From Planctomycetota bacterium (GTDB lineage Bacteria > Planctomycetota > J058), in the NCBI GenBank assembly GCA_023954375.1, contig JAMLIC010000003.1, forward strand, positions 124,001 to 188,000: DNA of 64,000 bases. Reading direction: 5' to 3'. The position numbers were made by a program, and so were the translations under genes. Position 1 is the first letter of the stretch. Every line of letters starts with the position of its first letter. Below, piece after piece: positions 1 to 8,001 of the stretch. The notes below the pieces were generated by a model. That model had not been told where the DNA came from. It searched no databases and worked only from the letters and a program-made list of their open reading frames with translations.

Positions 1-1079
1 TCGCGCACGACGGCGCGCGCCTCGGCGTCGTAGAGGAGCCCGCAGAGGAGCGCGGCCGAGCCGGCCAGCTCCCCCGGCGCCTGGCCGTCGATCGCGCGCA
101 GCTCGACCAGCCCGCGCTTGAGCCGCACGTCAGGGAAGACCGAGTTGAGGTGCACCCACACGTCGGCGGTCGTCAGCGGCGCGCCGTCCGGCCAGGCGCC
201 CGCGTCGAGCACCGCCCGGAACGACGCCCCGTGCATGGCCACGTACTCGCCGTCGACGACGCGGAACATCATGGGCGCGTCGAGCGCCCACTCGACGTAG
301 GCGCGGAGCGGGTCGGCGGCCTCGACGATCCCCGGCGGCTCCCCCTGCCGCGACGGGTCGACGAAGCGCCAGATCTCCGCGCGGAAGGACAGGAGGCCGC
401 TCTCCTCGCCGCCGTCGAGCGGCGTGCTGGCGAAGATCGCCGCCGTGACCGGCGCGAGCAGGTAGCCCAGGCGCAGGAGCTCGCGGGCGTCGTCGCCGTC
501 GCGGTAGTCGATCGTCACCTGGTCGCTGAGCGTGCGGCGCATCATGTGGTGCGCCAGCCGGCCCGCCTCGCCGAGCCCCTGGAAGTAGGCGCGCATGACG
601 CGGTAGCGCCCCTTCGGCATCCATGGGACGTCGTCCTGCCGGGCCGGAAGCATGCCGCCGGCCACGAGCCACAGCCCGAGGGCGTCGGCCGTGGCCGCGA
701 GCCGGCCGAGCCGCGCGCGCGCGGCGGCCTCGAGCGCCACGACGCCCGGCTGCGGGGCGGTCGACAGCTCGAGCTGGCCGCCGGGCTCGAGCGACAGCCG
801 GTGGCCGTCCTCGTGCTCGAGGCCGATCAGCGCCCCGGCCTCGCGCACGGCCGCGTAGCCGCCCTCGCGCTGCACGGCCTCGAGGAGGGCGCCGATCCCG
901 TCCTCGCCCTCGTAGCGGGCGGGCGCGAGGTCGGCCGCGCGCAGCACGGCCAGCTCCACCTCGTCGCCCACGAGCAGCCGCGCCTCGGGCCCGCGGCCGG
1001 CGGCCGCGAGCAGGGCGGTGACCTCGTCGGCGGTGCGCGGGACGCCCACCTGCGGTCGTTGGCTGGCCTCCACGATCAT
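1..1079 (-). CDS. gshA: Glutamate-cysteine ligase, plant-type GCS2 family (3' end cut by window edge)
   Basis: Expected to join glutamate and cysteine with ATP, the first step of glutathione synthesis in the cytoplasm. The frame starts at ATG 1079 (MIVEASQRPQVGVPR) and stays open to base 1, so the C-terminus lies outside the window. Family signatures visible: an N-terminal region reading LLVGDEVELAV, LEPGGQLELSTAP in the substrate/ATP core, and HMMRRTLSDQVTIDYRDG, which matches the MM-R-T-x-x-x-Q-V-x-x-D-Y block of the plant/proteobacterial GCS2 group, followed by ESGLLSFRAEIWRFVDP. It is transcribed away from the peptidase gene at 1212. EgtA-type ligases of ergothioneine synthesis are a related alternative, but the MMRRT block favours true GshA. 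Confidence 0.85.
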   Translation of the reverse strand, partial: MIVEASQRPQVGVPRTADEVTALLAAAGRGPEARLLVGDEVELAVLRAADLAPARYEGEDGIGALLEAVQREGGYAAVREAGALIGLEHEDGHRLSLEPGGQLELSTAPQPGVVALEAAARARLGRLAATADALGLWLVAGGMLPARQDDVPWMPKGRYRVMRAYFQGLGEAGRLAHHMMRRTLSDQVTIDYRDGDDARELLRLGYLLAPVTAAIFASTPLDGGEESGLLSFRAEIWRFVDPSRQGEPPGIVEAADPLRAYVEWALDAPMMFRVVDGEYVAMHGASFRAVLDAGAWPDGAPLTTADVWVHLNSVFPDVRLKRGLVELRAIDGQAPGELAGSAALLCGLLYDAEARAVVR

Positions 1080-1211
1080 GGCACCCCTGCGGGCCGCGTC
1101 GCAGGGCCCTGGTCGACACGCTAGCACGCGACCTCCGCTCCGACGGCGCCAACGCGGGTCGCCGGGCGCCCATTCCCGTGACGAGCAACCCCGGCCCGAG
1201 TCGGAGGATCG

Positions 1212-2057
1212 GTGCCCACCGCCTGGCTGATCGTCCACGCCCTGCTCGCGGCGCTCGCCCTCGGCCTGCCGCTCGCCGCCTGCCGACGGGCGCGCCGGGC
1301 GAGGGCCGGGCTGGGCGTCGGCCTCGTCCTCCTGGGCGGTCAGCTCGCCCTCGTCCGCTGGCCGTGGCTCCTGGCCGCGACCGGCTGGAGCGAGGTCGTC
1401 TTCGTGTCGGAGTTCTTCCTGCCCCTGGCGCTCCTGCTCGCGGTCTCCGCCGCCCTCGCCCAGCCGCCCGGCCGCGCGCGCACCCGCACGGCGGCGCTCG
1501 GCGCGCCGCTGGTCGTGGCCGCCGGCGCGGCGACGACGCTGCCCTTGCGCCCGCCCGACCTCACGCTCCTCGACCGGCCGGAGCGGGTGAAGGACGGGGT
1601 CGTCCTCCAGTCGGCGCCGTCGACCTGCGCGCCGGCGGCCGCGGCCACGCTCCTGCGCGCGCTGGGGGCCGAAGCCGACGAGCGGGGGCTGGCGGCAGCC
1701 TGCCTCACCCGGCCCGACCGTGGGACGAGCGACCTGGGCCTCTTCCGCGGCCTCGCGCGTGCGGTCCCTGGGCGGCGCGTGCGCTTCGCCTGGCCGGGTG
1801 CCCTCGACCGGCTCCCGGCGCCGTGCCTCGTGTTCACCGGCCTCGACCCGGCCCGCGTGGACGAGCCCCTGCGCAGCGTCCTGCGCGACGCGTGCGGCTG
1901 GGACGAGGGCGTGGTCCACGCCGTGGTGTTCTTCGGGTACGAGGGCGGCGAGGTCGTGATCGGCGACCCGCGGCTCGGGCGCGAGCGCTGGCCGGTCGAG
2001 CACTTCGAGGCCCTGTGGACGGGGCAGGCGCTGGTGGTCGAGGAGGTGTTACGTTGA
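1212..2057 (+). CDS. Membrane protein with C-terminal C39-like cysteine peptidase domain
   Basis: GTG start preceded by GGAGG at about 1204. Residues 1-112 hold about four hydrophobic segments (7-24, 33-57, 62-83, 94-111). Residues 125-281 look like a C39 (bacteriocin-processing-like) papain-fold domain: Gln133 and Cys139 in QSAPSTCAPAAAATLL, His236 in GVVHAVVFFGYEGG and Asp252 in VIGDP, the order Q-C-H-D expected for the family. C39 enzymes cleave leader peptides after double glycine, or act as stand-alone peptidases. There is no ABC transporter or precursor peptide nearby, so the substrate is unknown. It ends 15 bp before the AAA ATPase and could be co-transcribed with it. Confidence 0.7.
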   Translation: MPTAWLIVHALLAALALGLPLAACRRARRARAGLGVGLVLLGGQLALVRWPWLLAATGWSEVVFVSEFFLPLALLLAVSAALAQPPGRARTRTAALGAPLVVAAGAATTLPLRPPDLTLLDRPERVKDGVVLQSAPSTCAPAAAATLLRALGAEADERGLAAACLTRPDRGTSDLGLFRGLARAVPGRRVRFAWPGALDRLPAPCLVFTGLDPARVDEPLRSVLRDACGWDEGVVHAVVFFGYEGGEVVIGDPRLGRERWPVEHFEALWTGQALVVEEVLR

Positions 2058-2072
2058 GAACGGACACCGACC

Positions 2073-3014
2073 ATGCTCGACCGCGTCGAAATCATGAACT
2101 ATCGCTGCTTCGCGCACGTGGACGTGCCGCTCCGACCGTTCACGGTGCTGATCGGGCCGAACGACACGGGGAAGAGCAGCTTTCTGAGCGCGGTCCGCAA
2201 GCTGACAGAGCGTCAACTTGGTTCGGACGACCTGCGCCGTGGGGCCGAGAGCGCACTCGTGCGTGTGCAGTGGCGTGGGCAGAACGTCACCTTTGACCTG
2301 GCCACTCCGAAATCGGCGAGATGGTCGGGCCCCATGGAGGAGATCTATCCGACTCGGTTGTTCACGCTGCCGTCGGCTGGCGTGAGCATGAAGTCGCAAG
2401 GCACGTACGCAGTGGTGCCCGACCTCGACCGGACGGGCTCGAACCTCGCCACGCTCGTCGACTACCTGCTGCGGAAGGACCGCCGCCGCTTCGACGCCTT
2501 CGTGGCCGCCATGCGCGCCCGGGTCCCAGGCCTCGAGGAGATCAACGTCGAGACACCGAACCCGTCGGAGCGGCAGGTTGAGTTCGTCATCGACGGCGGC
2601 CTGCGGCTCCCGGGCGACGAGGCCTCGGCCGGCGTCAAGCTCCTCCTGTTCTTCGTCGCCCTCGCGCATCACCCCGAGCTGCCGAAGATCGTGCTCATCG
2701 AGGAACCCGAGAACGGCCTGCACCCCAAGCGCATCGCCGACGTCGTGCAGCTCCTCCGAGGCCTGACGACCGGCGCCCTGGGCGGCCCGCCGGCGCAGGT
2801 GATCGTCACGACGCACTCGCCCCTCCTCGTCGACGAGCTCGACCTCGAGCAGGACCAGCTCCTCGTCTTCGAGCGCCAGCCGGACGGCGCCCGCACGGCC
2901 CGGCCGGTCGACCGCGACCGGCTGCGGCTGTTCCTCGACGAGTTCAAGCTGGGCGAGGTCTGGTTCAACCGCGACGAGGAGGGCCTCGTCGCGCCGGCCG
3001 AGCCGCGCCCTTGA
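2073..3014 (+). CDS. AAA-family ATPase (RecF/SMC-like AAA_15/AAA_21 type)
   Basis: A 313-residue stand-alone ABC/SMC-type ATPase. Walker A is GPNDTGKSS (28-36), an ABC-like signature lies around GDEASAGVKLL (181-191), Walker B is IVLIEEPENGLHP (206-218) and the H-loop is THSP (247-250). Proteins of this type bind DNA or a partner nuclease and occur in OLD, PARIS-like and retron-associated defence modules. The next gene overlaps it by 4 bp (ATGA-type junction), so the two products are probably made together. The first ~380 bp (2075-2450) are visibly less GC-rich than the surrounding genes and than its own 3' half, suggesting acquisition or recombination. The exact biological role is inference. 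Confidence 0.75.
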   Translation: MLDRVEIMNYRCFAHVDVPLRPFTVLIGPNDTGKSSFLSAVRKLTERQLGSDDLRRGAESALVRVQWRGQNVTFDLATPKSARWSGPMEEIYPTRLFTLPSAGVSMKSQGTYAVVPDLDRTGSNLATLVDYLLRKDRRRFDAFVAAMRARVPGLEEINVETPNPSERQVEFVIDGGLRLPGDEASAGVKLLLFFVALAHHPELPKIVLIEEPENGLHPKRIADVVQLLRGLTTGALGGPPAQVIVTTHSPLLVDELDLEQDQLLVFERQPDGARTARPVDRDRLRLFLDEFKLGEVWFNRDEEGLVAPAEPRP

Positions 3015-3631
3015 GCGCGCCGGTGCCCGTCCTGGTCGTGAGCGACGGCCCGCGCGACGCAGCCATGCTCCCGCCGCTCGTCTCGACGATCCTCGGGGCG
3101 GAGGTCCAGGCGGTCGCCGCGCGGGCCTGGTCGAGCGTCGTGCTCAGGCGCGGCGGCGGCTACGACCGGAAGCTCCGCTTCGTCCTGCGCGAGGCGCTCG
3201 ACCAGGGCGCGCGCGGCGTCGTCGCGACCGTCGACCGCGACCGCGCGCCGCGGCGCAGCCGCCTCGCCGACCTCGTCGCCGGCCGCGACGCCGAGCGGCA
3301 GGACCCGCGGTCGCCGGCCGCGCAGCTCCCCACGGCGCTCGGCGAGGCGGACCCGCACGCCGAGGCCTGGCTGCTCGACGACCCGAAGGCCGTTCGCGCG
3401 GCGCTCGGCCTCGACGGGTCGGTCGAGGTCCCGAACGTGCGCCGCGGGAGCCCCAAGGACGCGCTGGACGCGCTCTTCCAGGGCTCGGACGCGCGCCCGC
3501 TGGACCTGCTCGCGGCCGTCGCCCGCGAGGTCGACCCCGGCCGGTGCGCCCACGCGCGCGAGACGGGGCTCGAGGCCTTCTGCGGCGAGGTCCGGCGCGA
3601 GCTGGGCCCGCTCGCCGTGGCGCCGAGTTGA
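3011..3631 (+). CDS. DUF4276/TOPRIM-like small protein, partner of the upstream ATPase
   Basis: 206 residues, coupled to the ATPase gene by a 4-bp overlap. The N-terminus is a beta-strand followed by a loop (VPVLVVSDGPRDAAML, 5-20), then an acidic motif VATVDRDR (71-78), then HAEAWLLDDPKAV (116-128). The last resembles the EAW-L-AD block of DUF4276 proteins. DUF4276/TOPRIM-type proteins sit beside AAA_15/21 ATPases in candidate anti-phage modules, where the small protein is the likely nuclease. The usual N-terminal TOPRIM glutamate is not obvious (SDGPRD instead of an E-G pair), so catalysis is uncertain. The stop codon overlaps the -35 box of the next promoter. Confidence 0.5.
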   Translation: MSAPVPVLVVSDGPRDAAMLPPLVSTILGAEVQAVAARAWSSVVLRRGGGYDRKLRFVLREALDQGARGVVATVDRDRAPRRSRLADLVAGRDAERQDPRSPAAQLPTALGEADPHAEAWLLDDPKAVRAALGLDGSVEVPNVRRGSPKDALDALFQGSDARPLDLLAAVAREVDPGRCAHARETGLEAFCGEVRRELGPLAVAPS

Positions 3632-3655
3632 CTTCCTCGCCGCTTCGTCTATAAC
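3628..3655 (+). promoter_or_regulatory. Sigma-70-like promoter of the TetR gene
   Basis: TTGACT (3628-3633), a 16-bp spacer, then TATAAC (3650-3655). It lies just upstream of the TetR start at 3688, with AGGAGG at 3677-3682. The -10 overlaps the palindromic operator, as expected for autorepression. Confidence 0.6.
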
Positions 3656-3666
3656 GAACGTTCGTT
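3653..3666. promoter_or_regulatory. TetR operator, copy 1
   Basis: Perfect 14-bp palindrome AACGAACGTTCGTT overlapping the -10 region of the TetR gene promoter. The identical 14-mer occurs again at 7095-7108 before the PHA operon. GAACG/CGTTC half-sites are common in TetR-family operators. Confidence 0.75.
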
Positions 3667-3687
3667 CACGCGAGCGAGGAGGTCCCC

Positions 3688-4305
3688 ATGCCCGCCAGCG
3701 CCGAGGCGACGGCGCGCACCCGCGAGAAGATCCACGAGGCCGCGGTCGCGCTGTTCACCACCCAGGGGTTCCACGGCACGGGCATGCGCGAGATCGCGCA
3801 GCGCGCGGGCGTGTCGCTGGGGAACATCTACAACCACCACCGCACGAAGGACGAGCTGTTCGCCGCGCTCCTGCAGGAGTACGAGGCGCGCTACACGGCG
3901 CCCGACACGCCGCTGGCCAAGGCGCTGCAGAGCTTCGCCACGCTCGACGACCTCGAGGCGCTGGGCGAGGCCAGCCGCGCCATGGTCCACCGCTTCGCCG
4001 ACTACATCCGGCTGATCTACGTCGACGTCGTGGAGCTCCAGGGCGAGCACATCCGCCGGCTGTTCGGCGGCATGCGCCGCCGCTACGAGGAGGCGCTCGG
4101 GCCGCGGCTCGAGGCCCTGCGCGCGAAGGGCGCGCTGGCCGAGGGCGTCGACCCGATCGCCGGGCTCATGACGGCCACGATCTCCTACTTCTACCTGTTC
4201 AACATCGAGCACATCTTCGGCGTGCGCCGCCTCTACGGCGGCTCCGACAAGGAGGCGATCGGCCAGATCGCGCGCCTCCTGCGCGACGGGATGCGCCCCC
4301 GGTGA
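3688..4305 (+). CDS. TetR/AcrR-family transcriptional regulator
   Basis: 205 residues, a usual TetR length. The N-terminal helix-turn-helix domain spans about residues 8-55 (KIHEAAVALFTTQGFHG, then MREIAQRAGVSLGNIYNHH with KDELF), and the rest is a variable helical ligand domain. Start ATG 3688 has AGGAGG upstream. The palindrome at 3653-3666 points to autorepression, and the identical palindrome at 7095-7108 suggests it also represses the PHA operon. The ligand is unknown; an acyl-CoA or fatty acid would suit the targets, but that is inference. The stop overlaps the GTG of the WD-repeat gene, so the two are translationally coupled. Confidence 0.9.
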   Translation: MPASAEATARTREKIHEAAVALFTTQGFHGTGMREIAQRAGVSLGNIYNHHRTKDELFAALLQEYEARYTAPDTPLAKALQSFATLDDLEALGEASRAMVHRFADYIRLIYVDVVELQGEHIRRLFGGMRRRYEEALGPRLEALRAKGALAEGVDPIAGLMTATISYFYLFNIEHIFGVRRLYGGSDKEAIGQIARLLRDGMRPR

Positions 4306-5339
4306 GGCGCGCCCTCGTCCTCCTCGCCCTGACGGCCGGCCTGGCGAGCGCGCAGGAGCGCGGCGTCACCGGCGGCGGCTTCGGCGGCGGCCTGGGCGGC
4401 GCCAGCGACGCGTCGGGCAGCGGCCCGCCGGCCGTCACGGCGCTCGCCGCGCGGCAGGTGGGCGACGCCCCGCGCGCGCTCGTCGGCCGCGCCGACGGTC
4501 GCCTCGGCTGGGTGCGCCTCGAGACGAACCCGCCCACCGACGAGCCCGCCGGCCGCCTGCCCGGCGCCGTGGTCGCCGTGGCGCTCGCGCCCGACGGCGG
4601 TGGCTTCGCGCTCGACGACAGGGGCGGCCTCTTCCGCGTGGCGCCCGGCGGCGAGCCGACCGAGGTCGCCCGCCACGCGGGCGGCGCGCAGGCGCTCGTC
4701 CTCTCGCCCGACGGGACGCTGGCGGCCACCGGCGGCAACGACGGCGTCCTGCGCGTGTGGGGCGCCGGGCCGGAGGCGCTCCGCGACCAGGTGGCGGCCG
4801 CCGAGGGCCACGGGGGCCCGGTCGCCGCCCTGTGCTGGACCGAGGGCGGGCTCTTCTCCGCCGGCTGGGACGGCGAGGTGCGCGCCTGGGCCGTGCGCGG
4901 GCGCAAGGTCGACGCGCGCGGGCGGCCGACGAGGGTCTCGGCGCGCGAGCTGACCTCGGTCGTCCAGGCCGCTGGCGGCGCGCTCGTCGTCGGCGGCTTC
5001 GACGGCGCGCTGACGCTCGTCGACCCGGGCAAGCGCAAGGCGACCGCCTGGCCGGAGCGGCCGAACCCCGAGATGGTCCGCGGCCTCGTCGCGTCGCCCG
5101 ACGGCGCGCGGGCCCTCGCCGTCCTCCCCGGCGAGGCGGCCGTCGTGCTCCTCACGACGAACGACCCGGCGGCGCCCCTGCGCTGGGTCGTCAGCCCGAC
5201 CGATGGCACGCCGCCCTCGGCGGTCGTCTTCACCCCCGACGGCCTCGAGGCCCTCGTCGGCCGCTTCGACGGGTCGCTCCGGCGCGTGCGCCTGCCCGCC
5301 CCGCCCGCCGCGCCGTCCACCCGCGGAGGTCGCCCGTGA
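4302..5339 (+). CDS. Secreted WD40-type beta-propeller protein
   Basis: 345 residues from GTG 4302, overlapping the TetR stop by 4 bp. An N-terminal signal peptide (RRALVLLALTAGLASAQ) is followed by a Gly-rich linker (GGGFGGGLGG) and WD-like repeats: LVLSPDGTLAATGGNDGVLR, AALCWTEGGLFSAGWDGEVR, then a weaker GGALVVGGFDGALTLVD and VVFTPDGLEALVGRFDGSLR. Such propellers are binding scaffolds; no catalytic motif is seen. It overlaps the following lipase gene by 4 bp, so TetR, propeller and lipase probably form one operon and the propeller may work with the lipase outside the cytoplasm. Confidence 0.75.
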   Translation: MRRALVLLALTAGLASAQERGVTGGGFGGGLGGASDASGSGPPAVTALAARQVGDAPRALVGRADGRLGWVRLETNPPTDEPAGRLPGAVVAVALAPDGGGFALDDRGGLFRVAPGGEPTEVARHAGGAQALVLSPDGTLAATGGNDGVLRVWGAGPEALRDQVAAAEGHGGPVAALCWTEGGLFSAGWDGEVRAWAVRGRKVDARGRPTRVSARELTSVVQAAGGALVVGGFDGALTLVDPGKRKATAWPERPNPEMVRGLVASPDGARALAVLPGEAAVVLLTTNDPAAPLRWVVSPTDGTPPSAVVFTPDGLEALVGRFDGSLRRVRLPAPPAAPSTRGGRP

Positions 5340-6547
5340 TCCGCCCGCTCCTGATCGGCCTCTCCGCGGCCCTCCTGCTCGCCCTGCCCGCCCCGGCCGG
5401 GCCGCGCAAGGAGCGCGCAGGGCGCAAGGTGGTCGTCTGCGAGAGCGCCCGCTGGGAGCGCACCGAGCGCCTCGAGGTCGACGACCCGCGCCTCGGCCAG
5501 GAGCGGTTCATCCCGTTGATCGAGCACCACGACCCGGAGATCGTCGCCGCCTTCGACGGCGACCGCTCGCCGCCCTCGTCGCGCGTCCTCCTCCACGTCG
5601 CGCGCGGCGCCGAGGCCGCGCCGCACCCCGTGCCGGTGCTCCTCGTCCACGGCGCGGGCGTGAACGCCAACCACTGCTGGGCCGACCGCCCCGTCGAGCA
5701 GCCCTACGAGGGCCTCGCCGCGCGCCTCGTGCGCGCCGGGCGCAAGGCCTTCGCGCTGACCTTCGCGCATCCGCACGGCGACAACCACCTGCAGGCCGAG
5801 GCGCTGACCCACGTGATCGACCGCGTGCGCGAGCTCACGGGCGCCGCGCAGGTCGACCTCGTCGCCTGGAGCAAGGGCGGCGTGTCGTCGCGGATCTACC
5901 TCTCCGACGCCGGTCCGGACGGATCGACGCGCTACCGCGGCGACGTGCGCCGCTACGTCATGCTCGGCACCCCCAACGGCGGGATCGACGTCTCGTTCGC
6001 CTACCCGAACCTCAACTACTGGATCCTCGAGCACAAGACGCCCGCGCCGCTCTCCTGGACGCGCTACCTCTACTACGGCACCTGGGTCGACGCGCCCGAG
6101 CGCTCGATCTACGGCCTGGGCGCCTTCCCGGGGCAGGCGCAGATGGTCGCCCGCTGGGACCAGCGCTACGGCCGCACGCGCTCGGCGGGGCAGTACGACG
6201 TGGACGCCACCTACGACGGCACGAAGGGCCTCGTGAGCGTGTCGCTCGGGATCGACCGGGCGATCGCCGACGGCGGCGACCTGATCGCGCGCCTGAAGAA
6301 GAAGCCCGTCCACCCCGACGTGGCCCTCTACGCGCTCGCCGGCACCCACCCCTGGATCTCGGGCGAGGTCGGCGAGCGCCGCGGCCCGAGCGACGGCCTC
6401 GTGCTCGTCGCCAGCGTGTTCGACCTCGAGCCCATGACGAAGCGCGGCGCGAAGGTCGCGCGCAAGGACCTGCGCGCCCTGAACCACCTGCAGCTCGCCT
6501 ACGACCCGCGGGCGAACGACTGGGTGGTCGAGGCGCTGAGCGACTGA
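5336..6547 (+). CDS. Secreted lipase-like alpha/beta hydrolase
   Basis: 403 residues from GTG 5336, overlapping the WD gene stop. Signal peptide at residues 1-22 (LLIGLSAALLLALPAPAG). Oxyanion segment VPVLLVHGAGVNANHCW at 99-115, nucleophile elbow DLVAWSKGGVSSR with Ser179, then VMLGTPNGG, typical of triacylglycerol/ester lipases. The elbow reads A-W-S-K-G rather than the classic G-x-S-x-G. Candidate acid and base residues lie in the C-terminal third (LYALAGTHPWISGEVG). It should hydrolyse acyl esters outside the cytoplasm; the substrate cannot be read. It is the last gene of the TetR operon and is followed by 574 bp without a gene. Confidence 0.8.
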   Translation: MIRPLLIGLSAALLLALPAPAGPRKERAGRKVVVCESARWERTERLEVDDPRLGQERFIPLIEHHDPEIVAAFDGDRSPPSSRVLLHVARGAEAAPHPVPVLLVHGAGVNANHCWADRPVEQPYEGLAARLVRAGRKAFALTFAHPHGDNHLQAEALTHVIDRVRELTGAAQVDLVAWSKGGVSSRIYLSDAGPDGSTRYRGDVRRYVMLGTPNGGIDVSFAYPNLNYWILEHKTPAPLSWTRYLYYGTWVDAPERSIYGLGAFPGQAQMVARWDQRYGRTRSAGQYDVDATYDGTKGLVSVSLGIDRAIADGGDLIARLKKKPVHPDVALYALAGTHPWISGEVGERRGPSDGLVLVASVFDLEPMTKRGAKVARKDLRALNHLQLAYDPRANDWVVEALSD

Positions 6548-6596
6548 CCGACGCGCTCGCCGTCCGAGCCACTGGCGAGCTCGCGCGCGAGGACCG

Positions 6597-6950
6597 CAAC
6601 TCACGGCCACGCAGTGCCTCGCGTGGCTCCGCGGAGCCGGGGCGCGCACCAAGGTGCAGCCCTGGAGGCGCAGCGGCCGCTGCCCGTCGAGCGCGGGCCC
6701 CCCTCCCCCATCGGGTCCGTCGTCACAACTCGAGGCCTCGCAGTATCTCGCCCGGCTCCGCGGAGCCGCGGCCGTCGGTTCTCCCTGCGGTCCGTCAGGG
6801 GAACTCCAGGCAACGCAGGGCCTCGCGCGGCTCCGGGGAGCCGGAGTGCCTCACCCGCGCGGATCCGGGCCGGCGCTCTACCCCCGCGGCCCCTCGTGGT
6901 CACCCACAACTCCAGGCAGCACAGCGCGTCGTGCGGCTCCGCGGAGCCGC
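6597..6950. repeat. Four dispersed hairpin repeats in the 574-bp gap 6548-7121
   Basis: Four imperfect copies of a ~45-bp unit start near 6597, 6726, 6801 and 6907. Each begins with an (AA)CTCnAGGC-like segment and ends in an inverted repeat: GGCTCCGCGGAGCC at 6625-6638, CGGCTCCGCGGAGCCG at 6753-6768 and 6934-6949, and a variant CGGCTCCGGGGAGCCG at 6828-6843. Spacers differ in length and sequence, so this is a REP-like cluster rather than a tandem satellite. No coding frame in the gap looks real. Hairpins directly after the lipase stop could stabilise or end that transcript. Confidence 0.75.
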
Positions 6951-7087
6951 AGGACGCGCGCGGCCATGATCATTCCACCCCCTCCCGCGCGCGGCTCCAC
7001 GACACGCCCCGGAGCCGACGGCGCGCCCAGCTCCGACCACAAGCCACGCGTGAGCAGCGAGTTGAGTCGGCGCGAGGAACCCGCTTG

Positions 7088-7108
7088 CATAATGAACGAA
7101 CGTTCGTT
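7088..7108 (+). promoter_or_regulatory. PHA-operon -10 region with TetR operator, copy 2
   Basis: CATAAT (7088-7093) is a plausible -10 and is directly followed by the 14-bp palindrome AACGAACGTTCGTT at 7095-7108, identical to the site at the TetR gene. The closest -35-like element is TTGAGT at 7062-7067, with a long 20-bp spacer. A repressor bound here would block initiation of the operon that begins at 7122. Confidence 0.7.
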
Positions 7109-7121
7109 TTAATCCTCCTCC

Positions 7122-7985
7122 GTGACGACCCCCGCGACTGACCTCCTGACGACCCCGGCCCTCGAGGGCGCGACCGCCGTGCTCCTCGGCGAGCGGGTGG
7201 CCTACGCCGCCCTCGACCTCGACCCTGCCGGCGTCCCCGCGCTCTACGTGCACGGGCTGGGGTCGGACCTGACCGACCTCGCGGACCTCGCGACGCTCGC
7301 CGGCGTCCCGGCGGCGCTGCTCGACCTGCCCGGCTTCGGCCGCTCGGAGCGGGTCGACCGCGCGCACTCGGTCGCCCGCGACGCGGCCGTGTGCTGCGCG
7401 CTCCTCGACCACCTGGGCCTCGAGCGCGCCCTGTGGGTCGGCTGCAGCTACGGCGGCCACGTGGCCCTGCGCGCGGCGCTCGATCATCCGGCGCGCGTCG
7501 CCGGCCTCGTGCTCGTGTCGTCGGGCGGGCTGCACCTCGAGCCGCCCGTGCACCTCGCGCCGCTGTTCGACGAGCACGTCATGGCCGCCCGCCCGCCGGC
7601 CGCCGTCGCCGCCGCCTGCGAGGTGCTCGCGGCGACGAAGACGCCGGCCACGGCCCGCCTGACCGCGCGGCGCGTGGCCGCCCACGTGGGCCTGCCCTTC
7701 GAGGGCCGCGTCGTCGCGCGCGACTACAAGGCCGTGGCCCGCTCGGCACGGGCGGCGCTCGAGGACGACGCCGGGCGACGGCTGCACGAGGTCGAGGTGC
7801 CCGTGGAGGTCGTCCACGGCGCGCTCGACCCGCTCGTGCCGCTCGCCGTCGCCGAGGCCGCCGCCGCCCGGCTGAGGCGCGCCACCCTGACCACCCTCTC
7901 CGGCGCAGGGCACGTCCCCTGGCTGGAGGCCCCCGCCCCGGTCGCGGCGCGCGTGCGCCGGGCCCTGGCGCGGCTCGACGACTGA
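7122..7985 (+). CDS. Alpha/beta hydrolase, first gene of the PHA operon
   Basis: 287 residues from GTG 7122. No Shine-Dalgarno precedes this start (the bases upstream are pyrimidine-rich), so the 5' leader would be only about 20 nt. Core motifs: oxyanion HGLGSDL (45-51), nucleophile Ser109 in VGCSYGGH, acid Asp236 in VHGALDPLVPL, base His264 in GAGHVPWLEAP. The full catalytic triad is present. In this setting it may release or transfer hydroxyacyl groups (thioesterase or PHA-oligomer hydrolase), but sequence alone only supports a generic hydrolase. It sits 16 bp ahead of the phasin-like gene and is probably under TetR control through 7095-7108. Confidence 0.8.
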   Translation: MTTPATDLLTTPALEGATAVLLGERVAYAALDLDPAGVPALYVHGLGSDLTDLADLATLAGVPAALLDLPGFGRSERVDRAHSVARDAAVCCALLDHLGLERALWVGCSYGGHVALRAALDHPARVAGLVLVSSGGLHLEPPVHLAPLFDEHVMAARPPAAVAAACEVLAATKTPATARLTARRVAAHVGLPFEGRVVARDYKAVARSARAALEDDAGRRLHEVEVPVEVVHGALDPLVPLAVAEAAAARLRRATLTTLSGAGHVPWLEAPAPVAARVRRALARLDD

Positions 7986-8001
7986 CCCTGGCGAGGAAGA
8001 C

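Noticed and set aside
2073..3631. Assigning the ATPase pair to Gabija or PARIS
   Set aside because: There is no UvrD-like helicase (GajB) and the ATPase has no fused TOPRIM as in GajA. The second protein is smaller than AriB and looks closer to DUF4276, so only a general defence-like label is supported.
4199..6652. Long open frame opposite the WD-repeat and lipase genes
   Set aside because: No domain resemblance, Arg/Ala/Gly-rich shadow composition, and both opposite genes are clearly recognisable. The same applies to the other long antisense frames, for example 18257-21376 and 40014-43202.
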